In this document: positions 8,561 through 17,007 of the stretch, one piece after another
Layout: every line of letters starts with the position of its first letter
Numbering within the stretch: position 1 is the first letter of the stretch
The notes under the pieces: model-generated
Told to the model about the DNA's origin: nothing
Seen by the model: the letters and a program-made list of their open reading frames with translations, nothing else
The model's database searches: none
Translations under genes and position numbers: made by a program
Assembly: GCF_015565955.1 (NCBI RefSeq)
Contig: NZ_CP064760.1
Span: 992,001-1,056,000, forward strand
Length of the DNA stretch: 64,000 nucleotides
Origin: Microbacterium schleiferi
GTDB lineage: Bacteria; Actinomycetota; Actinomycetes; Actinomycetales; Microbacteriaceae
Direction: 5' to 3'

Positions 8561-9460
8561 GGGCGCCGCGGAGACCTCGACTAGGGACCTTCGCCCCCGG
8601 GGAAGACAGGCGATGCCATCCTCGAGTTCGATGAGCCCGTCGGCGATCAGCGAGTCGATGGCGCGATCGCGCTGCATCTGATCCGGCCAATCCGGGGCGA
8701 GGGCCTGCGCTGGCAGCGGCGCGGGCGCGGCCTCGCGCAGCCCCCGCAGCACGAGACCGCGGACCTGGCGGTCGCTTCCCTCGTAGGTGGCTTGGCGCGG
8801 ACGCCGGTCTCCGGTATCCGGGAAACCCGCGGCCCGCCACGCGCATCGTTTCGCGACCGGGCATGCGTCGCACCGGGGCTTGCGCGCGGTGCAGATCGTC
8901 GCACCCAGCTCCATCGTGGCGGCGTTGAAGAGCGCGGCATCCGCACGATCCTCGGGAAGAAGAGCTGCCATCGCGTCAAGGTCGCGTCGCGACGGGGCTC
9001 CCGGCTGCGACTTCCCGTCGATGATGCGTGCGAGAACCCGGCGGATGTTGGTGTCGACGACAGGATGCCGCTCACCGTAGGCGAACACCGCGACCGCGCG
9101 CGCCGTGTAGTCGCCGATGCCCGTCAGCGCGAGCAGGTCATCCACGCGACGGGGAACCACGCCGCCGTGTCGCGCGGTGATCTCTTCGGCTGCCCGGTGC
9201 AACCACAGCGCCCGCCGCGGGTACCCGAGATTGGCCCACTGGGACACCGCCTCGGCGGGCGGGTCGGAGGCGAGGGAAGCTGGCGTCGGCCACCGCCGGA
9301 GCCACGACTCCCAGTGAGGGATCACGCGATTGACCGGCGTCTGCTGCAGCATGAACTCGCTCACCAGGACCGCCCACGCACCGATGCCGGGTTCGCGCCA
9401 CGGCAGGTCTCTCGCGTTCTCCCGAAACCACGCGGTGAGGTCGGAAGCGAGCGGATCCAC
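8558..9460 (-). CDS. mutY: A/G-specific adenine glycosylase MutY
   Basis: Base-excision repair enzyme that removes adenine mispaired with 8-oxoguanine. It has the helix-hairpin-helix LTGIGDYTARAV, the catalytic aspartate in HPVVDTN, the glutamate in SEFMLQQTP, and four iron-sulfur cysteines spaced C-x6-C-x2-C-x5-C near residue 200. The C-terminal Nudix-like MutT domain of longer MutYs is absent, leaving about 300 residues, as in several actinobacteria. An ATG lies at 9466, but TAGGCT is 7 nt before the GTG at 9460, so I prefer the leaderless GTG (VDPLASDL). It interrupts the rbfA-truB neighbourhood on the opposite strand. Confidence 0.93.
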   Translation of the reverse strand: MDPLASDLTAWFRENARDLPWREPGIGAWAVLVSEFMLQQTPVNRVIPHWESWLRRWPTPASLASDPPAEAVSQWANLGYPRRALWLHRAAEEITARHGGVVPRRVDDLLALTGIGDYTARAVAVFAYGERHPVVDTNIRRVLARIIDGKSQPGAPSRRDLDAMAALLPEDRADAALFNAATMELGATICTARKPRCDACPVAKRCAWRAAGFPDTGDRRPRQATYEGSDRQVRGLVLRGLREAAPAPLPAQALAPDWPDQMQRDRAIDSLIADGLIELEDGIACLPRGRRSLVEVSAAP

Positions 9461-9467
9461 GGCCATC

Positions 9468-9473
9468 AGCCTA
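9468..9473 (-). promoter_or_regulatory. -10 hexamer of leaderless mutY
   Basis: TAGGCT on the minus strand. It is 1 nt from the ATG at 9466 but 7 nt from the GTG at 9460, which fits a transcription start at the GTG. Confidence 0.4.
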
Positions 9474-9574
9474 TGCCGCTCATCAGGTGCGTCGGTCGTT
9501 CAGATCCGGCTCGGGGTCGACGGGAGCGTGCCCGTCCGACCGAACCGGCCGCGGGCAATCGCTCGGGTGCCGAA

Positions 9575-9580
9575 TAGGCT
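9575..9580 (+). promoter_or_regulatory. -10 hexamer of leaderless uridine-kinase-like gene
   Basis: TAGGCT followed by 6 nt and the ATG at 9587, with no ribosome binding site between. It would also drive truB and the two downstream membrane genes and ribF. Confidence 0.45.
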
Positions 9581-9586
9581 GGGCTC

Positions 9587-10261
9587 ATGCGTCTGCCCGC
9601 CACACCGACCGTGACGCTGATGCGCGAGGTGGTCGGCGCGCTTCCCCGTCGGCAGCTCACGGGACGCTCAATCGTCGGCGTCGATGGCGCTGACGGTGCG
9701 GGAAAGACGGTCTTCGCCGACACTCTCGCTGCTGTCATGAACGACCTCGGCCACACGGCCATCCGTGCGACCATCGACGGTTTCCATCGGCCGCGGGCAG
9801 AGCGCTATGCCCGGGGCCGTCGATCGCCGGAGGGGTTCTATCTCGACTCCTACGACTACGCCACGTTCCGCCGGGTCCTGATCGATCCGTTCCGCGAGGG
9901 CGGTCTGACGGGCGCGAGCACCGGCTTCCAGCTTGCCGCGTTCGACCTTGAACGCGACACCCCCGTCGAGACGGAATGGACCACGGCGCCGCTGGATGCT
10001 GTTCTCGTCGTCGACGGGATCTTTCTCCACCGACCGGAGCTCATCGACATCTGGGACTGGTCGCTCTGGCTAGATGCCCCGGCGGCGGTGCGCTTTGCTC
10101 GGATGGCCGACCGCGACGGCACCGACCCCGACCCGGACGCGTCGTCGAACGAGCGCTACCGCGTCGGCCAGGAGATCTACCTCTCGCGGGTGAATCCGGC
10201 CGCGCTCGCCGCCGTGCGCATCGACAACGCCGATCCGGCCAGCCCGAAGGTCATCCCATGA
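9587..10261 (+). CDS. Uridine kinase-like P-loop NTPase
   Basis: P-loop kinase related to uridine kinases and phosphoribulokinases. The 224 residues show a Walker A motif VDGADGAGKTVFAD near residues 32-45, the substrate segment TIDGFHRPRAERYARG, the stretch GFYLDSYDY, and a second acidic strand VLVVDGIFLHRPEL. The fold is clear but the substrate is not: nucleoside phosphorylation is plausible, not shown. It is probably leaderless and overlaps the truB start by ATGA. Confidence 0.8.
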   Translation: MRLPATPTVTLMREVVGALPRRQLTGRSIVGVDGADGAGKTVFADTLAAVMNDLGHTAIRATIDGFHRPRAERYARGRRSPEGFYLDSYDYATFRRVLIDPFREGGLTGASTGFQLAAFDLERDTPVETEWTTAPLDAVLVVDGIFLHRPELIDIWDWSLWLDAPAAVRFARMADRDGTDPDPDASSNERYRVGQEIYLSRVNPAALAAVRIDNADPASPKVIP

Positions 10262-11163
10262 GCGATCCGAGCGGCATCCTGCTCGTCGACAAGCCCGGCG
10301 GCATCACCAGCCACGACGTGGTCGCCCGCGCTCGTCGCGCGCTCGGCACGCGCAAAGTCGGCCACGCGGGAACACTCGACCCGATGGCCACCGGCCTTCT
10401 CGTGCTGGGTGCGGGCGCCTCGACTCGCCTTCTCACGTTCCTGGTCGGCCTCGACAAGACCTACGAGGCGACGATCCGCCTGGGAGTGTCGACCGGGACC
10501 GACGATGCCGAGGGCGAGGTCACGGAGTCGGTGTCGGCCGAGCGGGTGACGGATGCCGACATCCGCGCCGGCATCGAGGCGCTCACCGGCACGATCGACC
10601 AGGTCCCCAGTACCGTCTCGGCGATCAAGGTCGATGGGCGGCGCGCGTACGACCGCGTCCGCGCGGGGGAGCAGGTCGAGCTCGCGGCACGCACGGTGAC
10701 GGTGTCGCGGTTCGAGGTTCGGAACACTCGCCGGGGCACGACGGATGCTCAGGGCGCCCCGCTGCCCGTGATCGACCTGGACGTCTCGGTGGATTGCTCG
10801 AGCGGAACATATATCCGTGCGCTCGCCCGAGACCTCGGAACGGCGCTCGGCGTGGGCGGTCACCTCACCGCGCTGCGCCGCACCCGAATCGGACCCTTCC
10901 CTGTCGCCGACGCGGCCGGAATCGACGCGATCACACCTGAGGGGCTGCTGTCGCCGTCGGCTGTTGCCACGGCAGTTCTCGGTGCGGTTCCCGTGACGGC
11001 CGAGGAGGCGCGCGATCTGCGGCACGGCAAGCGTCTGCTCGGGGCCGCGGACCGCCTCGCATCGGGCACCGCAGCCATCGACCCGGACGGGCGACTGGTC
11101 GGCATCCTCGAGCGACGGGGCAACGATCTGAAGAGCGCGATGAATATGGCGGAGGACTCATGA
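10258..11163 (+). CDS. truB: tRNA pseudouridine(55) synthase TruB
   Basis: Converts uridine 55 in the T loop of tRNAs to pseudouridine. The 301 residues start MSDPSGILLVDKPGGITSHD, include the catalytic block VGHAGTLDPMATGLLVLG (Asp in GTLDP), KTYEATIRLG, and CSSGTYIRALARDLG. A C-terminal TruB-C/PUA-like region follows. The start overlaps the kinase stop by 4 nt (ATGA), and its own stop overlaps the next membrane gene in the same way, indicating tight translational coupling. Confidence 0.96.
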   Translation: MSDPSGILLVDKPGGITSHDVVARARRALGTRKVGHAGTLDPMATGLLVLGAGASTRLLTFLVGLDKTYEATIRLGVSTGTDDAEGEVTESVSAERVTDADIRAGIEALTGTIDQVPSTVSAIKVDGRRAYDRVRAGEQVELAARTVTVSRFEVRNTRRGTTDAQGAPLPVIDLDVSVDCSSGTYIRALARDLGTALGVGGHLTALRRTRIGPFPVADAAGIDAITPEGLLSPSAVATAVLGAVPVTAEEARDLRHGKRLLGAADRLASGTAAIDPDGRLVGILERRGNDLKSAMNMAEDS

Positions 11164-11528
11164 TCCTGTGGTTCACCTACGTGCAGGTGGCGGTGGCCGT
11201 TCTCGGCGGGCTGCTCTGCGTCATCCTGGGTCTTGCGGGGCGGCGCCCGAGCGACCTCACGGTCGGCGCTCTGGCACTGCTCGAGCTCCTGCTGGTGGCG
11301 CAGGTTGTCATCGCGATCGTGGCACCGTTCGCCGGCAACGTGCCCTCGGGCAGTGTTCTCGAGTTCTGGGTGTATCTCGTTTCTGCCGCACTTCTCCCGC
11401 CCGCTGCGGTCATCTGGGCACTGCTTGAGCGCAGCCGATGGAGCACGGTGATCATGGGTATCGCCGCGCTATCAGTTGCGGTCATGGTGTGGCGGATGCA
11501 CGTCATCTGGACGATTCAGATCGCGTGA
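11160..11528 (+). CDS. Small four-helix membrane protein, unknown function
   Basis: A 122-residue hydrophobic protein with four predicted transmembrane helices (about residues 4-26, 37-58, 66-88 and 92-112). I do not recognise a named family. It starts at an ATGA overlap with truB and is followed by another membrane protein and ribF, so it is probably expressed with them. Confidence 0.7.
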   Translation: MILWFTYVQVAVAVLGGLLCVILGLAGRRPSDLTVGALALLELLLVAQVVIAIVAPFAGNVPSGSVLEFWVYLVSAALLPPAAVIWALLERSRWSTVIMGIAALSVAVMVWRMHVIWTIQIA

Positions 11529-11593
11529 GGGCCCCGTCGCAGGCTCGCTCCCGCCCCGCACCGGGCGGCGGTGCACGTAGGATGAATGCCGCT

Positions 11594-12055
11594 ATGACTA
11601 CGCCTTCCCGACCCCGCATGACCGGAATCGGACGGGTACTCGTGATCGTCTACGCGATCATGGCGCTCGCAGCGACAGGCCGCTCGTTCGTGCAGATCGT
11701 GCGCGAATTCGATGAGGCACCGGTCGCCTACACGCTGTCGGCACTTGCCGCTGCGGTCTACATCGTTGCAACCCTCGCCCTCGTCTTCGCCGGACGCCGC
11801 GGATGGTATCTCGTCGCGTGGATCGCGATCTCGTTCGAACTCGCCGGCGTGCTGATCGTCGGAACGCTCAGCTACCTGGTCCCCGAGATCTTCGGGCATC
11901 CGTCGGTGTGGTCGTACTTCGGCGGGCTCGGGCCGGACGGCTACATCGGGTACCTGTTCGTTCCGCTCGTCCTCCCATTCCTGGGGTTGTGGTGGCTGTG
12001 GTCGCACCGTCCCGCGCGCGTCGCCGCCGTCGATGAGGTCGCTGTCACGTCATGA
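11594..12055 (+). CDS. Four-helix membrane protein, unknown function
   Basis: A 153-residue membrane protein with four hydrophobic helices (near residues 10-30, 45-65, 72-95 and 120-142) and a short polar tail. The family is not recognised. I start it at the ATG at 11594 (MTTPSRPRMTGIGR); an in-frame ATG at 11582 lies too close to the upstream purine-rich site. A TAGGAT hexamer 10 nt upstream could be a near-leaderless promoter. The last codons overlap the ribF start by 4 nt. Confidence 0.7.
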   Translation: MTTPSRPRMTGIGRVLVIVYAIMALAATGRSFVQIVREFDEAPVAYTLSALAAAVYIVATLALVFAGRRGWYLVAWIAISFELAGVLIVGTLSYLVPEIFGHPSVWSYFGGLGPDGYIGYLFVPLVLPFLGLWWLWSHRPARVAAVDEVAVTS

Positions 12056-13029
12056 TCGTCTTTCGAGATCCGGCCGAGGTGCCCCCGGGCTTCGGCCCCA
12101 GTGTCGTGGTGATCGGCAAGTTCGACGGGGTCCACTCGGGTCATCGGGCAGTCATCGACCGTGCTCGGGTGGAGGCGGTTTCTCTGGGCGCTGCCGTCGT
12201 CGCGGTCACGTTCGACCGCAACCCGCTGGCGCTGCTCGCTCCCGACAAGTGCCCCGAGAGTCTCATCGGGGTCACTCAGAAGGTGCGTCTTCTCGGCGAC
12301 ACAGGTGTGGATGCCGTTCTCGTGCTGCGCTTCGACGAGGACTTCGCATCGCTCTCCGCGGACGACTTCGCCCGAGTGGTGCTCGTGGAGGCGCTGTCCG
12401 CGCAGGCCGTGCTGGTCGGCGCCGACTTCCGCTTCGGGCGCGGCGGCGCCGGAACCGTGGAATCGCTCACTGCGTTCGGGCGCAGTCACGGCTTCGAGGT
12501 CGACGTCGTTCATGACGTCCGCGCGGCCGACCGCGGCCGACGCGTGTCATCGACGTGGATCAGGGAGCTGCTGAGCTCTGGCGATGTCGCCGATGCTCGC
12601 AAGCTGCTCGGACGCGACCATTCGGTGGTCGGCGAGGTCGTCCACGGCCTCAAACGGGGGCGCGAGATCGGGTATCCCACGGCGAATCTCAGCCACGAGC
12701 TCGAGGGGTTCGTCCCCGCTGACGGGGTTTACGCCGGATGGCTCATCGATGAAGCGGATGCCAGTGGGTTGCGCCCCGGCATCCGGTACCCGGCGGCGAT
12801 CAGTATCGGCACGAATCCGACGTTCGATGACGTTGCTTCCCGGCAAGTCGAGGCCTACGTGCTCGACGAGACCGATCTCGACCTCTACGGTCACCACGTC
12901 CAGCTGAGGTTCGTCGACCGCATCCGTGGCATGGGAGCGTTCGACGGGATCGACGCGCTCGTCGCGCAGATCGCCGACGATGTCGAGCGCACTCGGGAGA
13001 TTCTCGGGCGCGATCAGTCCGCGGATTGA
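12052..13029 (+). CDS. ribF: Bifunctional riboflavin kinase/FAD synthetase RibF
   Basis: Makes FMN from riboflavin, then FAD from FMN. The N-terminal nucleotidyltransferase domain has VIGKFDGVHSGHRAVI (residues 20-35) and VGADFRFGRGGAG; the C-terminal flavokinase domain carries GREIGYPTANL and AAISIGTNPTFDD. The 325 residues are the normal length. It starts at an ATGA overlap with the membrane gene, and its stop codon lies inside the hairpin shared with deoC. It closes the infB-truB-ribF cluster. Confidence 0.96.
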   Translation: MIVFRDPAEVPPGFGPSVVVIGKFDGVHSGHRAVIDRARVEAVSLGAAVVAVTFDRNPLALLAPDKCPESLIGVTQKVRLLGDTGVDAVLVLRFDEDFASLSADDFARVVLVEALSAQAVLVGADFRFGRGGAGTVESLTAFGRSHGFEVDVVHDVRAADRGRRVSSTWIRELLSSGDVADARKLLGRDHSVVGEVVHGLKRGREIGYPTANLSHELEGFVPADGVYAGWLIDEADASGLRPGIRYPAAISIGTNPTFDDVASRQVEAYVLDETDLDLYGHHVQLRFVDRIRGMGAFDGIDALVAQIADDVERTREILGRDQSAD

Positions 13030-13050
13030 TCAGTCAGCGGGGACTGATCA
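13027..13050. terminator. Bidirectional terminator between ribF and deoC
   Basis: TGATCAGTC (13027-13035), loop AGCGGG, GACTGATCA (13042-13050). The left arm contains the ribF stop and the right arm, read in reverse, contains the deoC stop, so one 24-bp element serves both convergent genes. Confidence 0.6.
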
Positions 13051-13776
13051 GTAGGAGGACTCGTCGACCGCGCCGCTGGCTGCCCCGCCCGCCGCGATCT
13101 GGCGGAGTTCTCCGAGGATCGTCGCGCTGCCGCTGGTTCCCAGCCGAGTCGCTCCCGCCTCAAGCATGGCGAGTGCATCCTGAAGGCTCCGCACCCCGCC
13201 GGATGCCTTCACCTGTGTCTGAGGGCCGACGGTGCGCCGCATCAGGCTCACCGTCTCGACCGTCGCGCCCCCGCCCGCGAATCCCGTCGAGGTCTTCACG
13301 AAATCAGCGCCGGCTTCTTCTGCGAGCCGGGAGCCGCGCTCGATCTGCTCGTCGCTCAGGAGCGACACCTCGAGGATGACCTTGGTGATCGCACCAGCCG
13401 CAGCCTCGACGACGGCGCGGATGTCGTCACGGACCACATCGTCGAAGCCCGAGCGCAGGGCGCCGATGTTGATCACCATGTCGAATTCGGTAGCGCCGTC
13501 CTGTGCGGCCTGACGGGTCTCCGCAACTTTCGCGGCCGTCGAGGTGGTCCCGTGGGGAAAGCCGATGACGGTGCCGACGGCGACACCAGAGCCGCCCAGA
13601 AACTCCGTGGCGTGGGCGATATCCGACGGGCGGACGCACACGCTGAAGACCTTCCAGTCCCGGGCGATCGTGAGCTGCTCGTCAACGTCGTCCCGCGTGA
13701 ACTCGGGCTTGAGGATCGCGTGGTCGATCGTCGCGGCGAGCTGTGCCTCAGTGATCTGGTCGGTGGTCTCAGTCAT
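13048..13776 (-). CDS. deoC: Deoxyribose-phosphate aldolase
   Basis: Class I aldolase that cleaves 2-deoxyribose 5-phosphate to glyceraldehyde 3-phosphate and acetaldehyde in deoxynucleoside breakdown. Its 242 residues contain the Schiff-base lysine in ADFVKTSTGF, the second conserved lysine in VKASGGVRS, and the strand segment FPHGTTSTAAKVAE. It stands alone on the minus strand with a leaderless-type start (TAGGCT 6 nt before ATG). No deo regulator or phosphorylase is nearby. Confidence 0.95.
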   Translation of the reverse strand: MTETTDQITEAQLAATIDHAILKPEFTRDDVDEQLTIARDWKVFSVCVRPSDIAHATEFLGGSGVAVGTVIGFPHGTTSTAAKVAETRQAAQDGATEFDMVINIGALRSGFDDVVRDDIRAVVEAAAGAITKVILEVSLLSDEQIERGSRLAEEAGADFVKTSTGFAGGGATVETVSLMRRTVGPQTQVKASGGVRSLQDALAMLEAGATRLGTSGSATILGELRQIAAGGAASGAVDESSY

Positions 13777-13782
13777 ACCTTC

Positions 13783-13788
13783 AGCCTA
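13783..13788 (-). promoter_or_regulatory. -10 hexamer of leaderless deoC
   Basis: TAGGCT on the minus strand, 6 nt before the ATG at 13776; no Shine-Dalgarno sequence intervenes. Confidence 0.45.
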
Positions 13789-13869
13789 CGCACCGGTCGG
13801 CGCGGGGGACAGCGGAGGGGGAGAGGGCCCGGTATCGTCGCTCATGCTGTCGAGTCCAAGGAGAACAGG

Positions 13870-14490
13870 ATGCGTTCGAGAACTCTCGCCGTCGTCGTAC
13901 TGGCCGCCGGCGCCCTCGTTCTCGCCGGGTGCGATGCGTTGCCGACTCAGAGCCCGGAGCCCACGGCATCCGCATCGTCAGCTGCGCCTGTCCCCAGCGG
14001 AAGCTCGACTGCCGCACCGTCGCCGACCGCGGATGCCGGATTCACGGTGCCGGACTCCTGTGAGCAGTTGTACTCGCCCGGGATGCTCGACGAACTGAAC
14101 CGCACCAACCCGCCGCTGAACGACCCCGGCATCACGATCTACGCGACCGAGAACGTCGAGGCTCTGGAGATCCTCTCCTCCGGGATTCCGACGCTGCGCT
14201 GTTCGTGGGGTGTCGCAGGGGAGCCGGGGCTCGTGACCAGCGTCTCTGTCGTTTCTGCCGACCAGTCCGCGGCCCTTCGTGATGCCTTCTCGAGCTCGGG
14301 AATGGCGTGTGAGGCGCTCGGCAGCGGCACGGTGTGTCGCATCGAGCAGCAGACGATCGATCGCAACGACAACATCGTGTCGATCGGTGAGACGCACTAT
14401 CTGCAGGGGAGCGGATGGGTCGCCACCCACTGGGTGGACTTCGCGCCCGACGGCTATACCGAAGACATCGTCGCCACACTCTGGTCGTAG
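13870..14490 (+). CDS. Putative lipoprotein, unknown function
   Basis: Exported lipoprotein of 206 residues: a signal peptide ends in the lipobox LVLAGC with Cys21, followed by a Ser/Ala/Pro-rich linker to about residue 60 and a folded domain with four cysteines that could form two disulfides. The ATG at 13870 follows AAGGAG, which decides the start; the frame is open further upstream but overlaps deoC. I do not recognise the family. It stands alone between deoC and the helicase. Confidence 0.8.
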   Translation: MRSRTLAVVVLAAGALVLAGCDALPTQSPEPTASASSAAPVPSGSSTAAPSPTADAGFTVPDSCEQLYSPGMLDELNRTNPPLNDPGITIYATENVEALEILSSGIPTLRCSWGVAGEPGLVTSVSVVSADQSAALRDAFSSSGMACEALGSGTVCRIEQQTIDRNDNIVSIGETHYLQGSGWVATHWVDFAPDGYTEDIVATLWS

Positions 14491-14721
14491 GAGCGCCGGA
14501 CTCGTCATCCGGATGCCGTGAACGGCCGGTCGCGATGGCGCGGCGCGCACTCGCGCTAGACTAGAGGCGACGCAGCGTCACACTGCACATCTCGCAGAAG
14601 CGAGTGCCCGTGCTGTCGTGAGCCGCAGGCGTCGATGTTCAAGTGAGATTGCGTCTGTCCCAGACGCTCATCCGACGCCATGACGGCGGCGGTCACAGAT
14701 GTACGAACGCTCAGGAGGAGC
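14491..14721 (+). other. 231-bp gap before the SNF2 helicase gene
   Basis: Contains a possible -10 (TAGACT near 14557) and a short hairpin CTCGC-AGAA-GCGAG near 14592-14605. This would give a leader of roughly 150 nt. I find no tRNA, small ORF with family similarity or known riboswitch in it. Confidence 0.35.
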
Positions 14722-16872
14722 ATGCCGGCTACGGCAACCGCCGCTCAGCGGCGCAAGAAGTCCTCGTCCGCGCGCCGCGACGACGAGGCCCCCATCATCC
14801 CGATCCTCGCGCGCAAGGTGCGCGAGGTCGAAGCCAAGGCTCAGCGTGGCAAGCTCGGGCCCACCAATCGCGTGAAGTTCCAGGTGATCGCGTTTCTCGT
14901 GCGCGAGGAACGCGCCCGCGTCAAGGCTGATTCTTCGGTTACGGATGCCGTTCGCGCCGAGCTGCTCAAGCGGCTCGATGGTGTGGCGACGATCCTTGCC
15001 AAGACGGCTGCGCGGGATACGTCCCTGATCCAGCTGCTCGAGGTCGACCAGGCAACGTCCCCGGTGGCTCGCCGCATGCGCCGCGACTGGTTGCTGGAAT
15101 CGGGCGCCGAGCTCGCGCCGGACGAACTGATCATCACCGATACGCCGGTTCCCGCGCAGCAGGTCGTGCCTGCCGCGCTCGCCGAGCGTCAGGTCATTCC
15201 CGCCTCGATCGAGGCTCGACAGATGGCGCATCCGTTCCTCGAGCCCGATCTCACCGTCCGTGCACCGCGGGATACTCCGCGGCGTCGCCTGGACGGGTGG
15301 GAACTCATGGGTCCCCTCTACAAGGCCTTCGAGACCGGAGCCGGCGGTTCCGCAGCCTCGATGGACCTTCCTCCGGTCCCCGAATTCGACCGTCTCTCGC
15401 CGCGCGGACTCGAGATCATGCCGCACCAGTCGCGTTTTCTCGAGTCGGTGCGCGAGGGACATCGCACGTTCCTCTTGGCTGACGAGCCGGGACTGGGCAA
15501 GACGGCGCAGTCGGCGCTCGCGGCATCCGTCGCCGGCGCCTATCCGCTGCTGGCTGTCGTCCCCAACGTCGTCAAGATGAACTGGGCTCGTGAGGTGGAG
15601 CGATGGACGCCGCAGCGGCGCGCGACCGTCATCTCGGGCGACGGTGAAGATCTGGATGCCTTCGCCGACGTCTTCATCGTCAACTACGAGATCCTCGACC
15701 GGCATCTGTCGTGGCTCGGATCGATCGGGCTGAAGGGCATGGTCGTTGATGAGGCCCACTTCATCAAGAACCTCACGTCGCAGCGCTCCCAGAACGTCCT
15801 CGCGCTCGCGAGCCGCATCAAGGAGCAGGTCCACAACCCGCTCCTGCTGGCGCTGACCGGTACGCCTCTGATCAACGATGTCGAGGACTTCGATGCGATC
15901 TGGCGTTTCCTCGGCTGGACCACCGGCGACAAGCCCGGCGCGAAGCTGATGGCCAAGCTCGATGAGACCGGGCTCACCCCGGCCGACAAGGCGTTCTATC
16001 CCGAAGCGCGATCCGCCGTCATCTCGATGGGGATCGTGCGACGCAAGAAGAAGGATGTCGCGGCCGACCTGCCCGACAAGCTCATCGCTGACCTGCCGGT
16101 CGAGCTCGACGACGAATACGGGCGGTCGATCCGGCAGGCCGAGCGCGAACTCGGCGCGCGCCTGGCCGCGAAGTACCGGCGCATCATCGATGCGCGCGGC
16201 GATCGTGGCCTCGCCCCCGGCGAGATCGACGGAGACATCGTCCGGCTCGTGGCCGAGGGTGAGCTCGAAGAGTCGAAGGCTGCCGGTTCCGGCAGTGAGA
16301 ACGTCTTCACGATGGTTCGGCGTATCGGTCAGGCCAAGGCCACCGTCGCCGCCGACTATGCTGCCCAGCTGCAGCGGTCGGTCGGCAAGGTCGTCTTCTT
16401 CGCCAAGCACATCGATGTCATGGATGCCGCCGAACGCCACTTCGCGCAGGCGGGCCTTCGGACCGTGTCGATCCGCGGCGAGCAGACCACGGCGGCGCGT
16501 CAGCAGGCGATCGATGCGTTCAACGAGGATGCCGATGTCGCGATCGCGGTGTGTTCGCTCACCGCCGCCGGTGTCGGTCTGAACCTGCAGGCTGCCTCGA
16601 ACGTCGTCCTCGCCGAACTCAGCTGGACGGCCGCGGAGCAGACGCAGGCGATCGACCGCGTGCACCGGATCGGGCAGGACGAGCCGGTCACGGCGTGGCG
16701 GATCATCGCCGCGCACACGATCGACACGAAGATCGCCGAGCTGATCGATACCAAGCAGGGGCTCGCACTGCGCGCCCTTGACGGTGAGGCAGTCGATCCG
16801 GGCTCGAGCGACTCCGTGCAGCTCGCGGCGCTCATGCACCTGCTCCGGCAGGCGCTGGGCGACGTCGACTGA
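14722..16872 (+). CDS. SNF2-family DEAD/DEAH-box helicase
   Basis: Helicase-like ATPase of superfamily 2. A basic N-terminal region of about 210 residues has no domain I can name. It is followed by the Walker A motif ADEPGLGKTAQSAL, the DEAH box VVDEAHFIKN, LALTGTPL, and the C-terminal RecA fold ending in QAIDRVHRIGQDEP (motif VI). The order matches SNF2 remodelling ATPases, so DNA translocation is likely; the target is unknown. AGGAGGAG sits directly before the ATG at 14722, which I prefer to the ATG at 14680, where no ribosome binding site is seen. The gene stands alone, with no methylase or nuclease partner nearby. Confidence 0.88.
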   Translation: MPATATAAQRRKKSSSARRDDEAPIIPILARKVREVEAKAQRGKLGPTNRVKFQVIAFLVREERARVKADSSVTDAVRAELLKRLDGVATILAKTAARDTSLIQLLEVDQATSPVARRMRRDWLLESGAELAPDELIITDTPVPAQQVVPAALAERQVIPASIEARQMAHPFLEPDLTVRAPRDTPRRRLDGWELMGPLYKAFETGAGGSAASMDLPPVPEFDRLSPRGLEIMPHQSRFLESVREGHRTFLLADEPGLGKTAQSALAASVAGAYPLLAVVPNVVKMNWAREVERWTPQRRATVISGDGEDLDAFADVFIVNYEILDRHLSWLGSIGLKGMVVDEAHFIKNLTSQRSQNVLALASRIKEQVHNPLLLALTGTPLINDVEDFDAIWRFLGWTTGDKPGAKLMAKLDETGLTPADKAFYPEARSAVISMGIVRRKKKDVAADLPDKLIADLPVELDDEYGRSIRQAERELGARLAAKYRRIIDARGDRGLAPGEIDGDIVRLVAEGELEESKAAGSGSENVFTMVRRIGQAKATVAADYAAQLQRSVGKVVFFAKHIDVMDAAERHFAQAGLRTVSIRGEQTTAARQQAIDAFNEDADVAIAVCSLTAAGVGLNLQAASNVVLAELSWTAAEQTQAIDRVHRIGQDEPVTAWRIIAAHTIDTKIAELIDTKQGLALRALDGEAVDPGSSDSVQLAALMHLLRQALGDVD

Positions 16873-17007
16873 GTGTCGCGCACGCGCCTTTTCGCGCACG
16901 TCGAGTAATCACGGCGGCGGGGGGATGGATGCTGCGCGGTACGAACGCTAGTGTCGGTGGAGGCAACGTCGCCACCTTGCAACCGGATACTCCTACAGGG
17001 ACGGCAC

